Shown one piece after another: positions 21,921 through 30,734 of a stretch of 33,622 nt of DNA. Below the pieces are notes generated by a model. It was not told where the DNA came from, made no database searches, and was given only the letters and a program-made list of their open reading frames with translations. This DNA comes from Candidatus Caccousia avicola (GTDB lineage Bacteria > Bacillota > Clostridia > Oscillospirales > Acutalibacteraceae), in contig DVGZ01000121.1 of assembly GCA_018712435.1 (NCBI GenBank), forward strand, positions 1-33,622, read 5' to 3'. Numbering within the stretch: position 1 is the stretch's first letter; the number at the start of each line of letters is the position of its first letter. Position numbers and translations under genes: made by a program.

Positions 21921-23453
21921 TCAGTCTGCCTTCTGCAATTCGGCGAAGCAGTCCTTCATCGCCGGGTACAGCTTGCAGTACAGCTGATAGAACGGCTCAT
22001 ACTTGTCATGGTTCTCCGGGATCGGCGGCTGCGGGTCGCTGGCCTTGACCAGCTTGCGGCACGCGGCCGGAACGCTCTCGTACACACCGGCGGCCACGCC
22101 CGCGAGAATCGCCGCGCCGAGCGCCGGGCCTTCCTTGGAGGAGGACGTGCGCACCGGCAGGTTGTACACGTCGGCCATCATCTGCCGCCACAGCGGACTC
22201 GTTCCGCCGCCGCCGCAGGCCAGCATCTCGCTGGAGACAACGCCCATCCCGCGCAGGATATCCAGGCATTCCCGCTGGGAGTAAATCACGCCCTCGAGCA
22301 CCGCGCGAAGCATGTCGTACTTCGTATGGATCGCGGACAGGCCGAAGAACACGCCGCGCGCGTTCGGGTCCAGCTTCGGGGAACGCTCGCCCATCAAGTA
22401 CGGCATATAGATCAGATGGTTTGCGCCGATCGGCACGCGGGCCGCTTCCTGATCCATCAGGAAATACGGATCCTTGCCGATGCCGTCCGCCGCCACCATT
22501 TCTTCCTTGCAGAAGTTGTCGCGGAACCAGTGCAGCGACAGACCGGCGGCGAGCGTGCAGCTCATGACCGTCCAGCAGCCCGGAACGGCGGAGCAGAACG
22601 TGTGCACGCGGCCCTGCGGGTCGATCGTCACGCGGTCGGAGTGCGCGAACACCACGCCGGAGGTGCCGAGCGTCGTGAACGCCTTGCCTTCCTCCACTAC
22701 GCCGGTGCCGACAGCCGCGGCGGCGTTGTCGCCCGCGCCGCCCGCCACGGGGGTGCCTTCCTTCAGGCCCGTCAGCGCGGCGGCTTCCTTCGTCACCGTG
22801 CCCGTCACGTCGGGGGACTCGTACATTTTCGCGAGCAGGCTCTCGTCAATGTCGAGCTTTTCGAGAACCTCGCGGCTCCAGCAGCGGTTCGCCACGTCGA
22901 GAAGCTGCATGCCGGAAGCATCCGAAACCTCGGTGGCATACTCGCCGGTGAGCATGTAGCGGACGTAATCCTTCGGGAGCAGGATGTGGCGGCACTTCGC
23001 GTAGATCTCCGGCTCGTGGTTGCGCACCCAGAGAATCTTCGAAGCCGTGAAGCCCGTCAGCGCCGGGTTCGCGGTGATTTCAATCAGACGCTGCGCGCCG
23101 ATCTTCTCCGTGATTTCGTCGCACTCGGCGGCGGTGCGCTGGTCGCACCAGATGATGGAGCGGCGCAGGACGCTGCCGTTTTCATCGAGCATGACAAGGC
23201 CGTGCATCTGGCCGGAAATACCGAGTCCGCGCACGAGAGCCGGGTCCACGCCGGACTGATCCAGCACGGAGCGGATCGTATCCTTCGCGGCGTTCCACCA
23301 GTCGGCGGGATCCTGCTCGGCCCAGCCGTTCTGCGGCTGATACATGGGATATTCGATGGTAGCGGAGGCCACGGTGTTTCCGTCCGTATCGAACAGCACC
23401 GTTTTGGTGCCGGACGTGCCGAGGTCAACGCCAAGCAAATATTCGAGAGCCAT
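21921..23453 (-). CDS. xylB: Xylulokinase (FGGY family)
   Basis: Phosphorylates D-xylulose (or a related ketose) with ATP for entry into the pentose phosphate pathway. 510 residues, normal length. ATP-binding LLGVDLGTSGTKTVLFD (6-22), substrate-region motif SGQMHGLV, and VAGGAGDNAAAAVG with the catalytic Asp; C-terminal CGGGGTSPLWRQMMADV. Overall this is clear XylB, but FGGY specificity is prone to error. ATG at 23453 follows GGAGG. It is third in the operon after lacI-type regulator and DUF4867; the isomerase follows after the repeat. rpe further right could complete the pathway. Confidence 0.9.
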   Translation of the reverse strand: MALEYLLGVDLGTSGTKTVLFDTDGNTVASATIEYPMYQPQNGWAEQDPADWWNAAKDTIRSVLDQSGVDPALVRGLGISGQMHGLVMLDENGSVLRRSIIWCDQRTAAECDEITEKIGAQRLIEITANPALTGFTASKILWVRNHEPEIYAKCRHILLPKDYVRYMLTGEYATEVSDASGMQLLDVANRCWSREVLEKLDIDESLLAKMYESPDVTGTVTKEAAALTGLKEGTPVAGGAGDNAAAAVGTGVVEEGKAFTTLGTSGVVFAHSDRVTIDPQGRVHTFCSAVPGCWTVMSCTLAAGLSLHWFRDNFCKEEMVAADGIGKDPYFLMDQEAARVPIGANHLIYMPYLMGERSPKLDPNARGVFFGLSAIHTKYDMLRAVLEGVIYSQRECLDILRGMGVVSSEMLACGGGGTSPLWRQMMADVYNLPVRTSSSKEGPALGAAILAGVAAGVYESVPAACRKLVKASDPQPPIPENHDKYEPFYQLYCKLYPAMKDCFAELQKAD

Positions 23454-23469
23454 CTTGTTTCCTCCTTTA

Positions 23470-24084
23470 TTATACGGTCAGGTTTTCGCCGTACAGACCG
23501 TTGAACGCACCCTCGATCTTCGCGTCCGGGTGCGCGACCAGCCACTTGTTGCGGGCAAAGAGCAGGCGATCCTCGCCCTCGCCGGTGGGCTTGTGCTCGA
23601 GATCCAGGTTGGTGCCGCGCGGCAGCACCACGACGCAGCGGAACTTCGCGCCGTCAATCCCGCAGGGAGCATAGTGCAGGGAGGTGGCGTACACCTCGAT
23701 AACCGTTCCCGCCGGGACGCGGAACGCCATCACCTTCGCGGTGTCGTAGCGGCCGTCCGGCTCGATATCCTGTTCGCGGCCCAGCAGCAGAATCAGGTCG
23801 GTGCAGGCTACGTTGATCTCCGAAGAGCGGTGATATTCCAGCGCGTTGAGCGTGTTGTTCCGGCCGTTGCAATAGCCGAGCTGGATCGGGATCCCGCCGA
23901 AGCCCTGCTCCGTCAATGCGCGGAATACCGGCAGCTTTTCCAGCTTTGCGTCAGAGGGGACATAGATCACCTCGTCGGGAGCGGGCGTTTCCTGCATGGC
24001 CTGCACCAGCTCCGTGCAGTCAATTCCTGTGAGAACCTTGCCGTACTCGGCAAACTCCTTGTCGTGAACCGAATAAATTTTCAT
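23470..24084 (-). CDS. DUF4867 protein
   Basis: A 204-residue protein (MKIYSVHDKEFAEYGKVLTGID...). It belongs to DUF4867, a cupin-like beta-rich family found beside sugar isomerases and kinases: LEYHRSSEINVACTDLILLLG, ALTAEVPAGTVIEVYATSLHYAPC-like stretch with His, and VVVLPRGTN. His and Glu residues in HRSSEIN and SLHYAPC could bind a metal, as in lyxose-isomerase-type cupins (inference). The chemistry is unreported to my knowledge. ATG at 24084 overlaps the regulator stop (ATGA), so regulator and enzyme are made together. Confidence 0.8.
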   Translation of the reverse strand: MKIYSVHDKEFAEYGKVLTGIDCTELVQAMQETPAPDEVIYVPSDAKLEKLPVFRALTEQGFGGIPIQLGYCNGRNNTLNALEYHRSSEINVACTDLILLLGREQDIEPDGRYDTAKVMAFRVPAGTVIEVYATSLHYAPCGIDGAKFRCVVVLPRGTNLDLEHKPTGEGEDRLLFARNKWLVAHPDAKIEGAFNGLYGENLTV

Positions 24085-25124
24085 GCTTCTCCATCCTTTT
24101 CGTCTATATTTTCCCGTATCTTGATGACCGGCCGGGCAATCCACCGCGCGGGCGGCGTCGCCTGACTGGCCAGATATTGAAACATCAGCTTCACGGCGCG
24201 GTAGCCCTGTTCAAAGGGCTGCTGGCACACCGTGGCGGGCACGGCTCCCGATCGCACAAGGGAACGGGTGGCCGGAATATCGTCGAACGCGAGGATCGGG
24301 ATTTTCCCAAGCAGCCCGGCTTCGCGCACCGCCTGCCCGACGCCGCCCACGCCCGCGCCCGCGACATACACGCAGCTGACGGCGGGGTGTTCCCGCAGGG
24401 CTTCGAGCGTCAGCCGCCGCGCCGCCGCGTCGTCGTCCTCGCACTCCACCTGCGCCGCCGTCTCAAACGGCGTTCCCGCCTCGCGCAGACGCTCCAGAAA
24501 GCCCGCGACGCGCTCGTTGTGGCCGCGCACATGGCGGGAACCGGTCACAATCAGCAGGCGCGGCGTTTGCAGGCCGAGCAGGAGCAGCAGCCCCGCCGCG
24601 ATCCGTCCCGTCTGCCGGTAATCGCACCCCACATACGACAGGCAGCCGCACGGGGACAGCTCCGAGTTCAGCGCTATCACCGGGATGCCGCGCGCGGAAA
24701 GTTCCGCGATTGCCTGACGGATCTCCGGCACGTCCACGGTGGCGGCGCAAATGCCGCCCGCGCCCTGCTCCTCCAGCGACGCGAACGCCCGCAGGTGCTC
24801 CGCCGTCGCATAGCCGCGCACGCTTTGGAGCAGCACCACCGCGCCGAAGTCCGAAAGGCTTTCCTCCGCCGCGCGTGCTCCCCGGATCACCTCATCGAAG
24901 AAGGGATTTCCCTCGCTCGGGAGAAGAAGGCCGATGCGCACCGGCTTTTTCAGAGCCGCCAGACCGAGCGCCGCGCGGTTCGGGCGGTAATTGAGTTCTT
25001 CCGCCAGCCGCAGCACGCGGTCGCGCACCGCCGCGCTCACGTCTCCGCGCCCGTGCAGCACGCGATCCACCGTTCCGCGGGACACGCCCGCCGCCGCCGC
25101 GATATCCTTGATCGTCGCCGCCAT
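24081..25124 (-). CDS. LacI-family transcriptional regulator
   Basis: A 347-residue regulator. HTH TIKDIAAAAGVSRGTVDRVLHGRGD (4-28) and hinge helix NYRPNRAALGLA; the periplasmic-binding-protein-like effector domain starts at VRIGLLLPSEGNPFF. It lacks the usual Ala at the end of VSRGTVDRVL, which is VSxxTVSRVL in most LacI members: SRV is DRV here, so operator preference may differ. ATG at 25124 is chosen over 25160. First gene of its own operon, downstream of a promoter with an 18-bp palindrome, so autoregulation is likely, with derepression by the pathway sugar. Confidence 0.9.
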   Translation of the reverse strand: MAATIKDIAAAAGVSRGTVDRVLHGRGDVSAAVRDRVLRLAEELNYRPNRAALGLAALKKPVRIGLLLPSEGNPFFDEVIRGARAAEESLSDFGAVVLLQSVRGYATAEHLRAFASLEEQGAGGICAATVDVPEIRQAIAELSARGIPVIALNSELSPCGCLSYVGCDYRQTGRIAAGLLLLLGLQTPRLLIVTGSRHVRGHNERVAGFLERLREAGTPFETAAQVECEDDDAAARRLTLEALREHPAVSCVYVAGAGVGGVGQAVREAGLLGKIPILAFDDIPATRSLVRSGAVPATVCQQPFEQGYRAVKLMFQYLASQATPPARWIARPVIKIRENIDEKDGEA

Positions 25125-25145
25125 GCGCCGCCCCCCTCTCCGTGC

Positions 25146-25210
25146 ACCGTGCTCGAGCACGGTTCCCTTTGATTTGGATTATACGGCGGTTTTCCCCGGT
25201 TGTCAACCGG
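25146..25210 (-). promoter_or_regulatory. Promoter and operator of the LacI operon
   Basis: Minus-strand TTGACA (25206-25201), 17-base spacer, TATAAT (25183-25178), all consensus. Just downstream is a perfect 18-bp palindrome ACCGTGCTCGAGCACGGT (25146-25163) with central CG, the form of LacI-family operators; it would sit at about +8 to +25. A second dyad CCGGTTG/CAACCGG (25196-25210) overlaps the -35. Confidence 0.88.
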
Positions 25211-25445
25211 AATTTTTGTGATGTTTTCCGTCAAAGTGCCAGAAAAAAAGGGGGAATTTTTGTGACTCCAAAGTGTTCCCGGATCTTTTGGCATGTATGT
25301 GCGACAAAAATCCATAATGATGATACGCAATCCCCTTGTAATCCCCCCGCGCGGGAGGTAAGATAAGAGTAACAGACGGCGGGGGAGAAAAGCGGAAAAA
25401 GGCCGCGCCCACGCCGTGAAATAAGAAATTCGGGAGGAATGGCCC
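25211..25445. promoter_or_regulatory. Divergent lacI-galK intergenic region
   Basis: The galK promoter is TTGTAA (25336-25341), 17-base spacer with palindrome CCCGCGCGGG, and TAAGAT (25359-25364), about 80 bases before the ATG. Upstream, 13-bp direct repeats GGAATTTTTGTGA occur at 25209-25221 and 25253-25265, 44 bases apart (about four helix turns), behind the lacI promoter. No gene is seen in the stretch. Confidence 0.6.
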
Positions 25446-26732
25446 ATGAAGGCAGACGAGCTGCGCACCGCTTTGCGGCGCGACGATACCCGTGAGAGAT
25501 TCGCACATATTTACGCCTGCACCGAGCAGGAGGCGGAATCGTACATTTCCCGCGTGGAGAAAGCGGTAAACCGGTTTGAGGAATGGTTCGGCGCGGGGCG
25601 CGATCTGTATGTATTCAGCGCGCCGGGACGCACCGAGGTGGGCGGCAACCACACCGACCACCAGCGCGGCCGCGTGCTGGCGGCGGGCGTCAATCTGGAC
25701 GCGATCGCCGTGGCGGCCAAGCGCGACGACAACACGGCCTGTGTCCACAGCGAAGGCTATGACGCGGACGTGGTTGACGTGACCGATCCCGTCGTGACGC
25801 CGGAGGAGGAGGGGCATTCGGCCTCCCTGCTGCGCGGCATGTGCACGCGGATGCGCGAGCTGGGCTGCAACGTGGGCGGCTTTGACGCGTACACGACCTC
25901 CAACGTGCTCTCCGGCTCGGGGCTTTCGTCCTCGGCGGCGTTTGAGGTACTGCTCGGCACGATGATCAACGGCATGTATTTCGACGATCATCTGACGGCG
26001 CTGCAAATCGCGCAGGTGGGCCAGTACGCCGAAAACAAATTCTTCGGCAAGCCCTGCGGCCTGATGGATCAGGCGGCGAGCAGCATCGGCTCCTTCATCA
26101 CGATTGACTTCGAGAACAAGGAAACGCCCGAGGTGCGCCAAATCAACTTTGACTTTGCGAAATCCGGCTACGCGCTCTGCATCACCGACACGCACGGCAG
26201 CCACTCCGACCTGACGCCCGACTACGCGGCGGTGCCCGCCGAGATGCGCGCCGTGGCGGCAGAGTTCGGCAAAGAGGTCCTGCGCGAGGTGGACGAAGCG
26301 GAGTTCTACGCCCGTCTGCCCGAGCTGCGCGGCAAGGTCAGCGACCGCGCCCTTCTGCGCGCCATCCACTTCTTCGGCGACAACGCGCGCGTGGTCAAGC
26401 AGGTGGCGGCGCTGGAAGCGGGCGACTTTGAGGAGTTCAAGCGTCTGGTCATTGAGTCCGGCCGTTCGTCCTATATGTATCTGCAAAACGTTTATTCCCC
26501 GACGCACGCGAACGAGCAGGGAGTTTCGCTGGCGCTTGCCACCTGCGAGCGTCTGCTGGCTCCCGTGGGCGGCGCGTGGCGTGTGCACGGCGGCGGCTTT
26601 GCCGGAACGGTGCAGAGCTTTGTCCCGCTGGACTACGCGGACACCTTTGCGGCGGAGATGGACGCGCTGTTCGGGGCAGGGAGCTGCCACCGTCTCGCCA
26701 TCCGTCCCGTCGGCGGCGTAAGGTTATTCTGA
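25446..26732 (+). CDS. galK: Galactokinase
   Basis: Phosphorylates galactose at C1 in the Leloir pathway. 428 residues; GHMP signature: GRTEVGGNHTDHQ (61-73; substrate-binding, galactokinase-specific), LSGSGLSSSAA (155-165; ATP-binding) and GGGFAGT near the C-terminus. All three are intact. ATG at 25446 has GGAGGAA 8 bases upstream. It is monocistronic in layout up to repeat copy B; galT and galE follow on the same strand. Divergent from the LacI operon, so both might answer to that regulator. Confidence 0.95.
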   Translation: MKADELRTALRRDDTRERFAHIYACTEQEAESYISRVEKAVNRFEEWFGAGRDLYVFSAPGRTEVGGNHTDHQRGRVLAAGVNLDAIAVAAKRDDNTACVHSEGYDADVVDVTDPVVTPEEEGHSASLLRGMCTRMRELGCNVGGFDAYTTSNVLSGSGLSSSAAFEVLLGTMINGMYFDDHLTALQIAQVGQYAENKFFGKPCGLMDQAASSIGSFITIDFENKETPEVRQINFDFAKSGYALCITDTHGSHSDLTPDYAAVPAEMRAVAAEFGKEVLREVDEAEFYARLPELRGKVSDRALLRAIHFFGDNARVVKQVAALEAGDFEEFKRLVIESGRSSYMYLQNVYSPTHANEQGVSLALATCERLLAPVGGAWRVHGGGFAGTVQSFVPLDYADTFAAEMDALFGAGSCHRLAIRPVGGVRLF

Positions 26733-27018
26733 GCAGGCTGAGCCTGCACGCAATGGCCCGCGCGGCAGCAACATGGAAATTGTTTTGCCCAGTGGCGCGG
26801 GACGGTCTGGACATACTCCCGGCCGATTGCCATTCGGCGCAGCCGCATGAAAGTTTTCGCCCACCTTTTTCAAAAGGTGGTGGGGTTTTAGGGGTGAAAC
26901 CCCTAACCGTACCTTTGCCTTCCAAAAATGCAGGAAGGGGAGGAAAAACAGTCCAGGGGACTGTTTTTCCGTGGGGAAACTCCACATGAGGGGTTTCCCC
27001 ACGCATCGCCGCAGGCGA
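26733..27018 (+). repeat. Intercistronic multi-hairpin repeat, copy B
   Basis: Counterpart of copy A, starting right after the galK stop. The hairpin order is the same: GCAGGCTGAGCCTGC, CCACCTTTT/AAAAGGTGG (26861-26880), GGTTTTAGGGGT/ACCCCTAACC, AAAAACAGTCC/GGACTGTTTTT, and GGGGAAAC/GTTTCCCC. The CCACC/GGTGG stem differs from copy A (CGGCC/GGCCG) at two pairs, both kept complementary. It ends about 80 bases before galT. Confidence 0.9.
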
Positions 27019-27098
27019 GGCGCAACTGTTCCTGGTCACGACTACTTTTATCAAACTATAAGCAATCATATACACTATTTATACAGGAGGTAATTACC

Positions 27099-28085
27099 AT
27101 GGCTGAACTTCGCTGGCATCCCCTGATCAAGGACTGGGTTATGATTGCGGGCAACCGCCAGGGGCGTCCGCAGATGCCCAAGGATTACTGTCCGTTCTGC
27201 CCCAGCTTCGGCAACGTGCCGGAGTATGAGGTGCTCAAGTACGACAACGACTTCCCGGCGCTCTCGCAGAATCCGCCGGAGCCGGACGATGTGGCAAACG
27301 ACTTCTTCAAGGTGCGCCCGTCCTACGGCAAGTGCGAGGTCATTCTCTACGCGCCCGGCCACACCACCGCCGTGCCGGAGCTTTCCGACAGCCACATGAA
27401 GAAGCTGGTCGATCTGTGGTGCGAGCGCTTCACGGAGCTGAGCGCCGACGAGAAAATCAAATATGTGTTCCCGTTTGAGAACCGCGGCGACGTGGTGGGC
27501 GTGACCATGCCCCACCCGCACGGCCAGATCTACGGCTACTCCGTCATCCCGAAGAAGCTCGAGCTCGAAACGCAGGCCGCCCGCGAGTATTACGAGGAAA
27601 AGGGCGTGTGCCTGTTCTGCGATATGCTCAAACATGAGCTGGAAGCGGAAAAGCGCATCATCTTCAAAAACGAGCACTTCACCGTGTTCCTGCCCTTCTA
27701 CTGCGAATATCCCTACGGCGTGTACATCATGTCCAACAGCCACAAGCAGTACATCACCCAGTTCACGGAGGAGGAGCGCATGAGCCTTGGCCTGACGATC
27801 CGCGACGTGGTCGGCATGCTGGACAGCCTCTTCGACTACAAGTTCCCCTACATGATGTGCATGCACAACGCGCCGGTCAACAGCGGCGACTACTCCAAGG
27901 ACTTCCACTTCCACATTGAGTTCTTCCCGCCGATGCGCAGCGCCGACAAGCAGAAGTTCAACGCTTCCAGCGAGACGGGCGCGTGGGCTTGCTGCAACCC
28001 GACCTGCCCGGAGGAGACCTCCAAGGAGCTGCGCGCCGCGTATGCCAAGTATAAAGAGTCCGAAAGTAAAATCCAGCGCGTATAA
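27099..28085 (+). CDS. galT: UDP-glucose-hexose-1-phosphate uridylyltransferase
   Basis: Exchanges galactose-1-phosphate for glucose-1-phosphate on UDP-sugar, second Leloir step. 328 residues from ATG at 27099 (AGGAGG 8 bases upstream). Active-site HPHGQ (HxHxQ, about residue 144-148) with RGDVVGVTMPHPHGQIYGYS, zinc-site CPFC near residue 27-30 and a second HFHIEFFPP. A longer in-frame start at 26928 would run through the repeat and is not used. Between galK and galE. Confidence 0.95.
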   Translation: MAELRWHPLIKDWVMIAGNRQGRPQMPKDYCPFCPSFGNVPEYEVLKYDNDFPALSQNPPEPDDVANDFFKVRPSYGKCEVILYAPGHTTAVPELSDSHMKKLVDLWCERFTELSADEKIKYVFPFENRGDVVGVTMPHPHGQIYGYSVIPKKLELETQAAREYYEEKGVCLFCDMLKHELEAEKRIIFKNEHFTVFLPFYCEYPYGVYIMSNSHKQYITQFTEEERMSLGLTIRDVVGMLDSLFDYKFPYMMCMHNAPVNSGDYSKDFHFHIEFFPPMRSADKQKFNASSETGAWACCNPTCPEETSKELRAAYAKYKESESKIQRV

Positions 28086-28119
28086 AACAAGCGCACGATA
28101 ACCGAAAGGAGACTGTATC

Positions 28120-29130
28120 ATGCATGTATTAGTCACCGGAGGCGCCGGATTCATCGGCACCCATACCTGCGTGGAGCTGCTGGAAAACGGCGTGGATATC
28201 GTCGTCATGGACAACTACAGCAATTCCTCCCCCGACGCTCTGCGCGCCGTGGAGAAAATCACGGGCAAAACCTTCCCGATCTACGAGTGCGATATGCTCG
28301 ACTACGACAAGTTCGAGAAGATTTTCGAGGAAAACAAGATCGACGCCGTCATCCACTTCGCGGGCCTGAAGGCCGTGGGCGAGAGCGTCAGCAAGCCGCT
28401 GGAATACTACCACAACAACATCACCGGCACGCTGAACCTCCTGCGCCTGATGCGCAAGTATGACGTGAAGAAGCTGGTGTTCAGCTCCTCCGCGACCGTG
28501 TACGGCATGAACAACCCCGTTCCCTTCCGCGAGGATATGCCCGTGGGCGGAACCACGAACCCCTACGGCACGACGAAATACTTCATCGAGCAGATCCTGC
28601 GCGACGTGGCCTTCGCGGACGAGAGCTGGAGCATCGCGCTGCTGCGCTACTTCAACCCGATTGGCGCGCATGAGAGCGGCCTGATCGGCGAAAACCCGAA
28701 CGGCATCCCGAACAACCTCATGCCCTACATTGCGCGTGTGGCTGCCGGACAGCTGGAGTGCCTGAGCGTTTACGGCGACGATTACCCGACCCGCGACGGC
28801 ACCGGCGTGCGCGATTACATCCACGTCTGCGACCTCGCGAACGGCCACCTGAAGGCTCTCCAGAAGCTGGAGACGCTGCACGGGGCGGAGGCCTACAACC
28901 TCGGCACCGGCAACGGCAGCTCCGTGCTGGAAGTCGTCCATGCCTTCGAGAAGGCCAGCGGCCGCAAGGTCAACTACAAGATCGCCCCGCGCCGTCCCGG
29001 CGATATCGCGGAATGCTACGCCGACGCGTCCAAGGCCAAGCGCGAGCTGGGCTGGGAAGCCACCCGCACGCTGGACGACATGTGCCGCGATTCCTGGCAC
29101 TTCATTGAGGTAACGGGCCAGAAGAAATAA
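28120..29130 (+). CDS. galE: UDP-glucose 4-epimerase
   Basis: Interconverts UDP-galactose and UDP-glucose with bound NAD. 336 residues: GGAGFIG (7-13), catalytic SSSATVYG (122-129) and Y149-x-x-x-K153 in NPYGTTKYF; C-terminal GRKVNYKIAPRRPGDIAE. Complete and typical. AAAGGAG precedes ATG 28120 by about 8 bases. Last of the gal genes; a strong bidirectional terminator follows. Confidence 0.96.
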   Translation: MHVLVTGGAGFIGTHTCVELLENGVDIVVMDNYSNSSPDALRAVEKITGKTFPIYECDMLDYDKFEKIFEENKIDAVIHFAGLKAVGESVSKPLEYYHNNITGTLNLLRLMRKYDVKKLVFSSSATVYGMNNPVPFREDMPVGGTTNPYGTTKYFIEQILRDVAFADESWSIALLRYFNPIGAHESGLIGENPNGIPNNLMPYIARVAAGQLECLSVYGDDYPTRDGTGVRDYIHVCDLANGHLKALQKLETLHGAEAYNLGTGNGSSVLEVVHAFEKASGRKVNYKIAPRRPGDIAECYADASKAKRELGWEATRTLDDMCRDSWHFIEVTGQKK

Positions 29131-29149
29131 AACTTAAATAAAAAAGAAA

Positions 29150-29196
29150 AAACGGATCGCCGCGTGGGGAAACGCTCCCTGTGCGGCGATCCGTTT
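29150..29196. terminator. Bidirectional terminator between galE and pyrI
   Basis: Two 14-bp arms (29150-29163 and 29183-29196, perfect) around a loop that pairs further (GGG/CCC). T-runs follow on both strands. It ends both galE and, from the other side, the pyrBI operon. Confidence 0.92.
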
Positions 29197-29246
29197 TCCT
29201 TTTTGTATCGTTTCGCTTGCGTATTTTACTTGCGTCCCGCTGGAAC

Positions 29247-29681
29247 TCAGCGGTGCTTTCCGCTCTTCGGCCGGTACTCCTGCTCGCAGTAAGCGCAGCG
29301 GTAGCGCTGGTTCTCTCCCAGCACAAAGATGTGGTCGATGCCCTCCTCGATGCTCGTGATGCAGCGCGGATTGCGGCACTTGATCACGTTTTTGAGCTTC
29401 TTCGGCAGCACCAGTTTTTTCTTCTCCACCAGCTTGCCGTCGCGGATGATCCCGACGGTGATGTTCGGATCGAGGAAGCCGAGGATATCGAGGTTCACGT
29501 CGATATCGCCGTCGATCTTGATGATATCCTTCTTGCCGTACTTGGCGCTGCGGGCGTTCTTGATGATGGCGACGCAGCAGTCGAGCTTTCCGAGCTCGAG
29601 CAGATCGTAAATCGTCATGCTCGCCCCGGCTTTGATGTGGTCAATCACAATCCCGTTTTGCAGGCTGTCGATGTTCAGCAT
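29247..29681 (-). CDS. pyrI: Aspartate carbamoyltransferase regulatory subunit
   Basis: Regulatory subunit that binds nucleotide effectors and holds PyrB in the allosteric holoenzyme. 144 residues: N-terminal nucleotide-binding part ([10 protein letters not shown], 10-19) and C-terminal zinc domain with C102, C107, C129 and C132 (CRNPRC, CAYC). ATG at 29681 overlaps the pyrB stop by 7 bases. Confidence 0.94.
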   Translation of the reverse strand: MLNIDSLQNGIVIDHIKAGASMTIYDLLELGKLDCCVAIIKNARSAKYGKKDIIKIDGDIDVNLDILGFLDPNITVGIIRDGKLVEKKKLVLPKKLKNVIKCRNPRCITSIEEGIDHIFVLGENQRYRCAYCEQEYRPKSGKHR

Positions 29682-30616
29682 GCTCCCGCCTCCTTTTCTC
29701 CCGCCAGACCCAGCAGCGTCATCATCAGGGCCATGCGGACGTAAACGCCGTTCTGCGCCTGCTCAAAATACGCCGCGCGCGGGTCGTCGTCCACCTCCAG
29801 CGTGATCTCGTTGACACGGGGCAGCGGATGCAGCACAGCCATATCCGGCTTTCCAAGCTTCATTTTTTCCGGCGTGAGGATGTAGGTATCCTTCAAACGG
29901 ATATAGTCCTCCTCGTTGAAGAAACGCTCCTTCTGCACGCGCGTCATGTAGAGGATATCAAGCTTCGGCATGGATTCCTCCAGCGACGTGACCTCCTCGT
30001 ACGGGATCCCCTTCGGAGTCAGGATCTCGTGGATCACATAGTCCGGCACACGCAGCTCCTCGGGGGAGATCAGCACAAAACGAATCCCCTCGTAGCGCGC
30101 CAGAGACTTGATCAGGGAGTGCACCGTGCGTCCGAATTTGAGATCGCCGCACAGCCCGATCGTCAGGTTGCTCAGACGGCCCTTACGGCGGCGGATCGTC
30201 ATGAGATCGGTGAGCGTCTGGGTGGGGTGCTGGTGGCCGCCGTCTCCGGCGTTGATCACCGGAATCCCGGAGTAACGGGCCGCGCGCAGCGGCGCGCCCT
30301 CCTTCGGGTGGCGCATGGCGCAGATATCGGCATAGCAGGAGATCACGCGGATCGTGTCCGCGACGCTCTCTCCCTTGGCCGCGGAGCTGGAATCCGCCGT
30401 GGCGAAGCCCAGCACGCTGCCGCCGAGATTCAGCATGGCCGCTTCAAAGCTCAGGCGCGTGCGGGTGCTCGGCTCATAAAAGAGCGTGGCCAGTTTTTTT
30501 CCATGGCATACCTCGGCGTACTTTTGCCTGTCCTCGGCGATATCCGCCGCCAGGGCAAGCAGTCCGTCGATCTCCTCCACGGAGAAATCGAGCGGGTCGA
30601 TCAGATGTCTTATCAT
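29675..30616 (-). CDS. pyrB: Aspartate carbamoyltransferase catalytic subunit
   Basis: First committed step of pyrimidine synthesis: carbamoyl phosphate plus aspartate. 313 residues from ATG at 30616 (GGAGGG 7 bases upstream). Motifs [13 protein letters not shown] (46-58), HPTQ (130-133) and HPLPR near the C-terminus, all intact. Forms an operon with pyrI. Confidence 0.96.
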   Translation of the reverse strand: MIRHLIDPLDFSVEEIDGLLALAADIAEDRQKYAEVCHGKKLATLFYEPSTRTRLSFEAAMLNLGGSVLGFATADSSSAAKGESVADTIRVISCYADICAMRHPKEGAPLRAARYSGIPVINAGDGGHQHPTQTLTDLMTIRRRKGRLSNLTIGLCGDLKFGRTVHSLIKSLARYEGIRFVLISPEELRVPDYVIHEILTPKGIPYEEVTSLEESMPKLDILYMTRVQKERFFNEEDYIRLKDTYILTPEKMKLGKPDMAVLHPLPRVNEITLEVDDDPRAAYFEQAQNGVYVRMALMMTLLGLAGEKEAGAC

Positions 30617-30638
30617 CCGGGTTCCCTCCATCCGTCAG

Positions 30639-30716
30639 GCCGGGCTTGTCCGCCCGGCGTCGTTTGCCTGCTCATTTTGTCTGCTCTATTATAGTGCGGA
30701 TTGCGGCGGCCCGCAA
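30639..30716 (-). promoter_or_regulatory. pyrBI promoter and leader hairpin
   Basis: Minus-strand TTGCGG (30716-30711), 17-base spacer, TATAAT (30693-30688). The roughly 65-base leader carries a hairpin GCCGGGC/GCCCGGC (30639-30658) about 22 bases before the ATG. I see no PyrR anti-antiterminator motif or T-run. Confidence 0.75.
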
Positions 30717-30734
30717 CCCGAAAAAACACTTTTT

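Noticed and set aside
26928-27098. N-terminal extension of galT
   Set aside because: It would translate repeat copy B; ATG at 27099 with AGGAGG matches the GalT family start.
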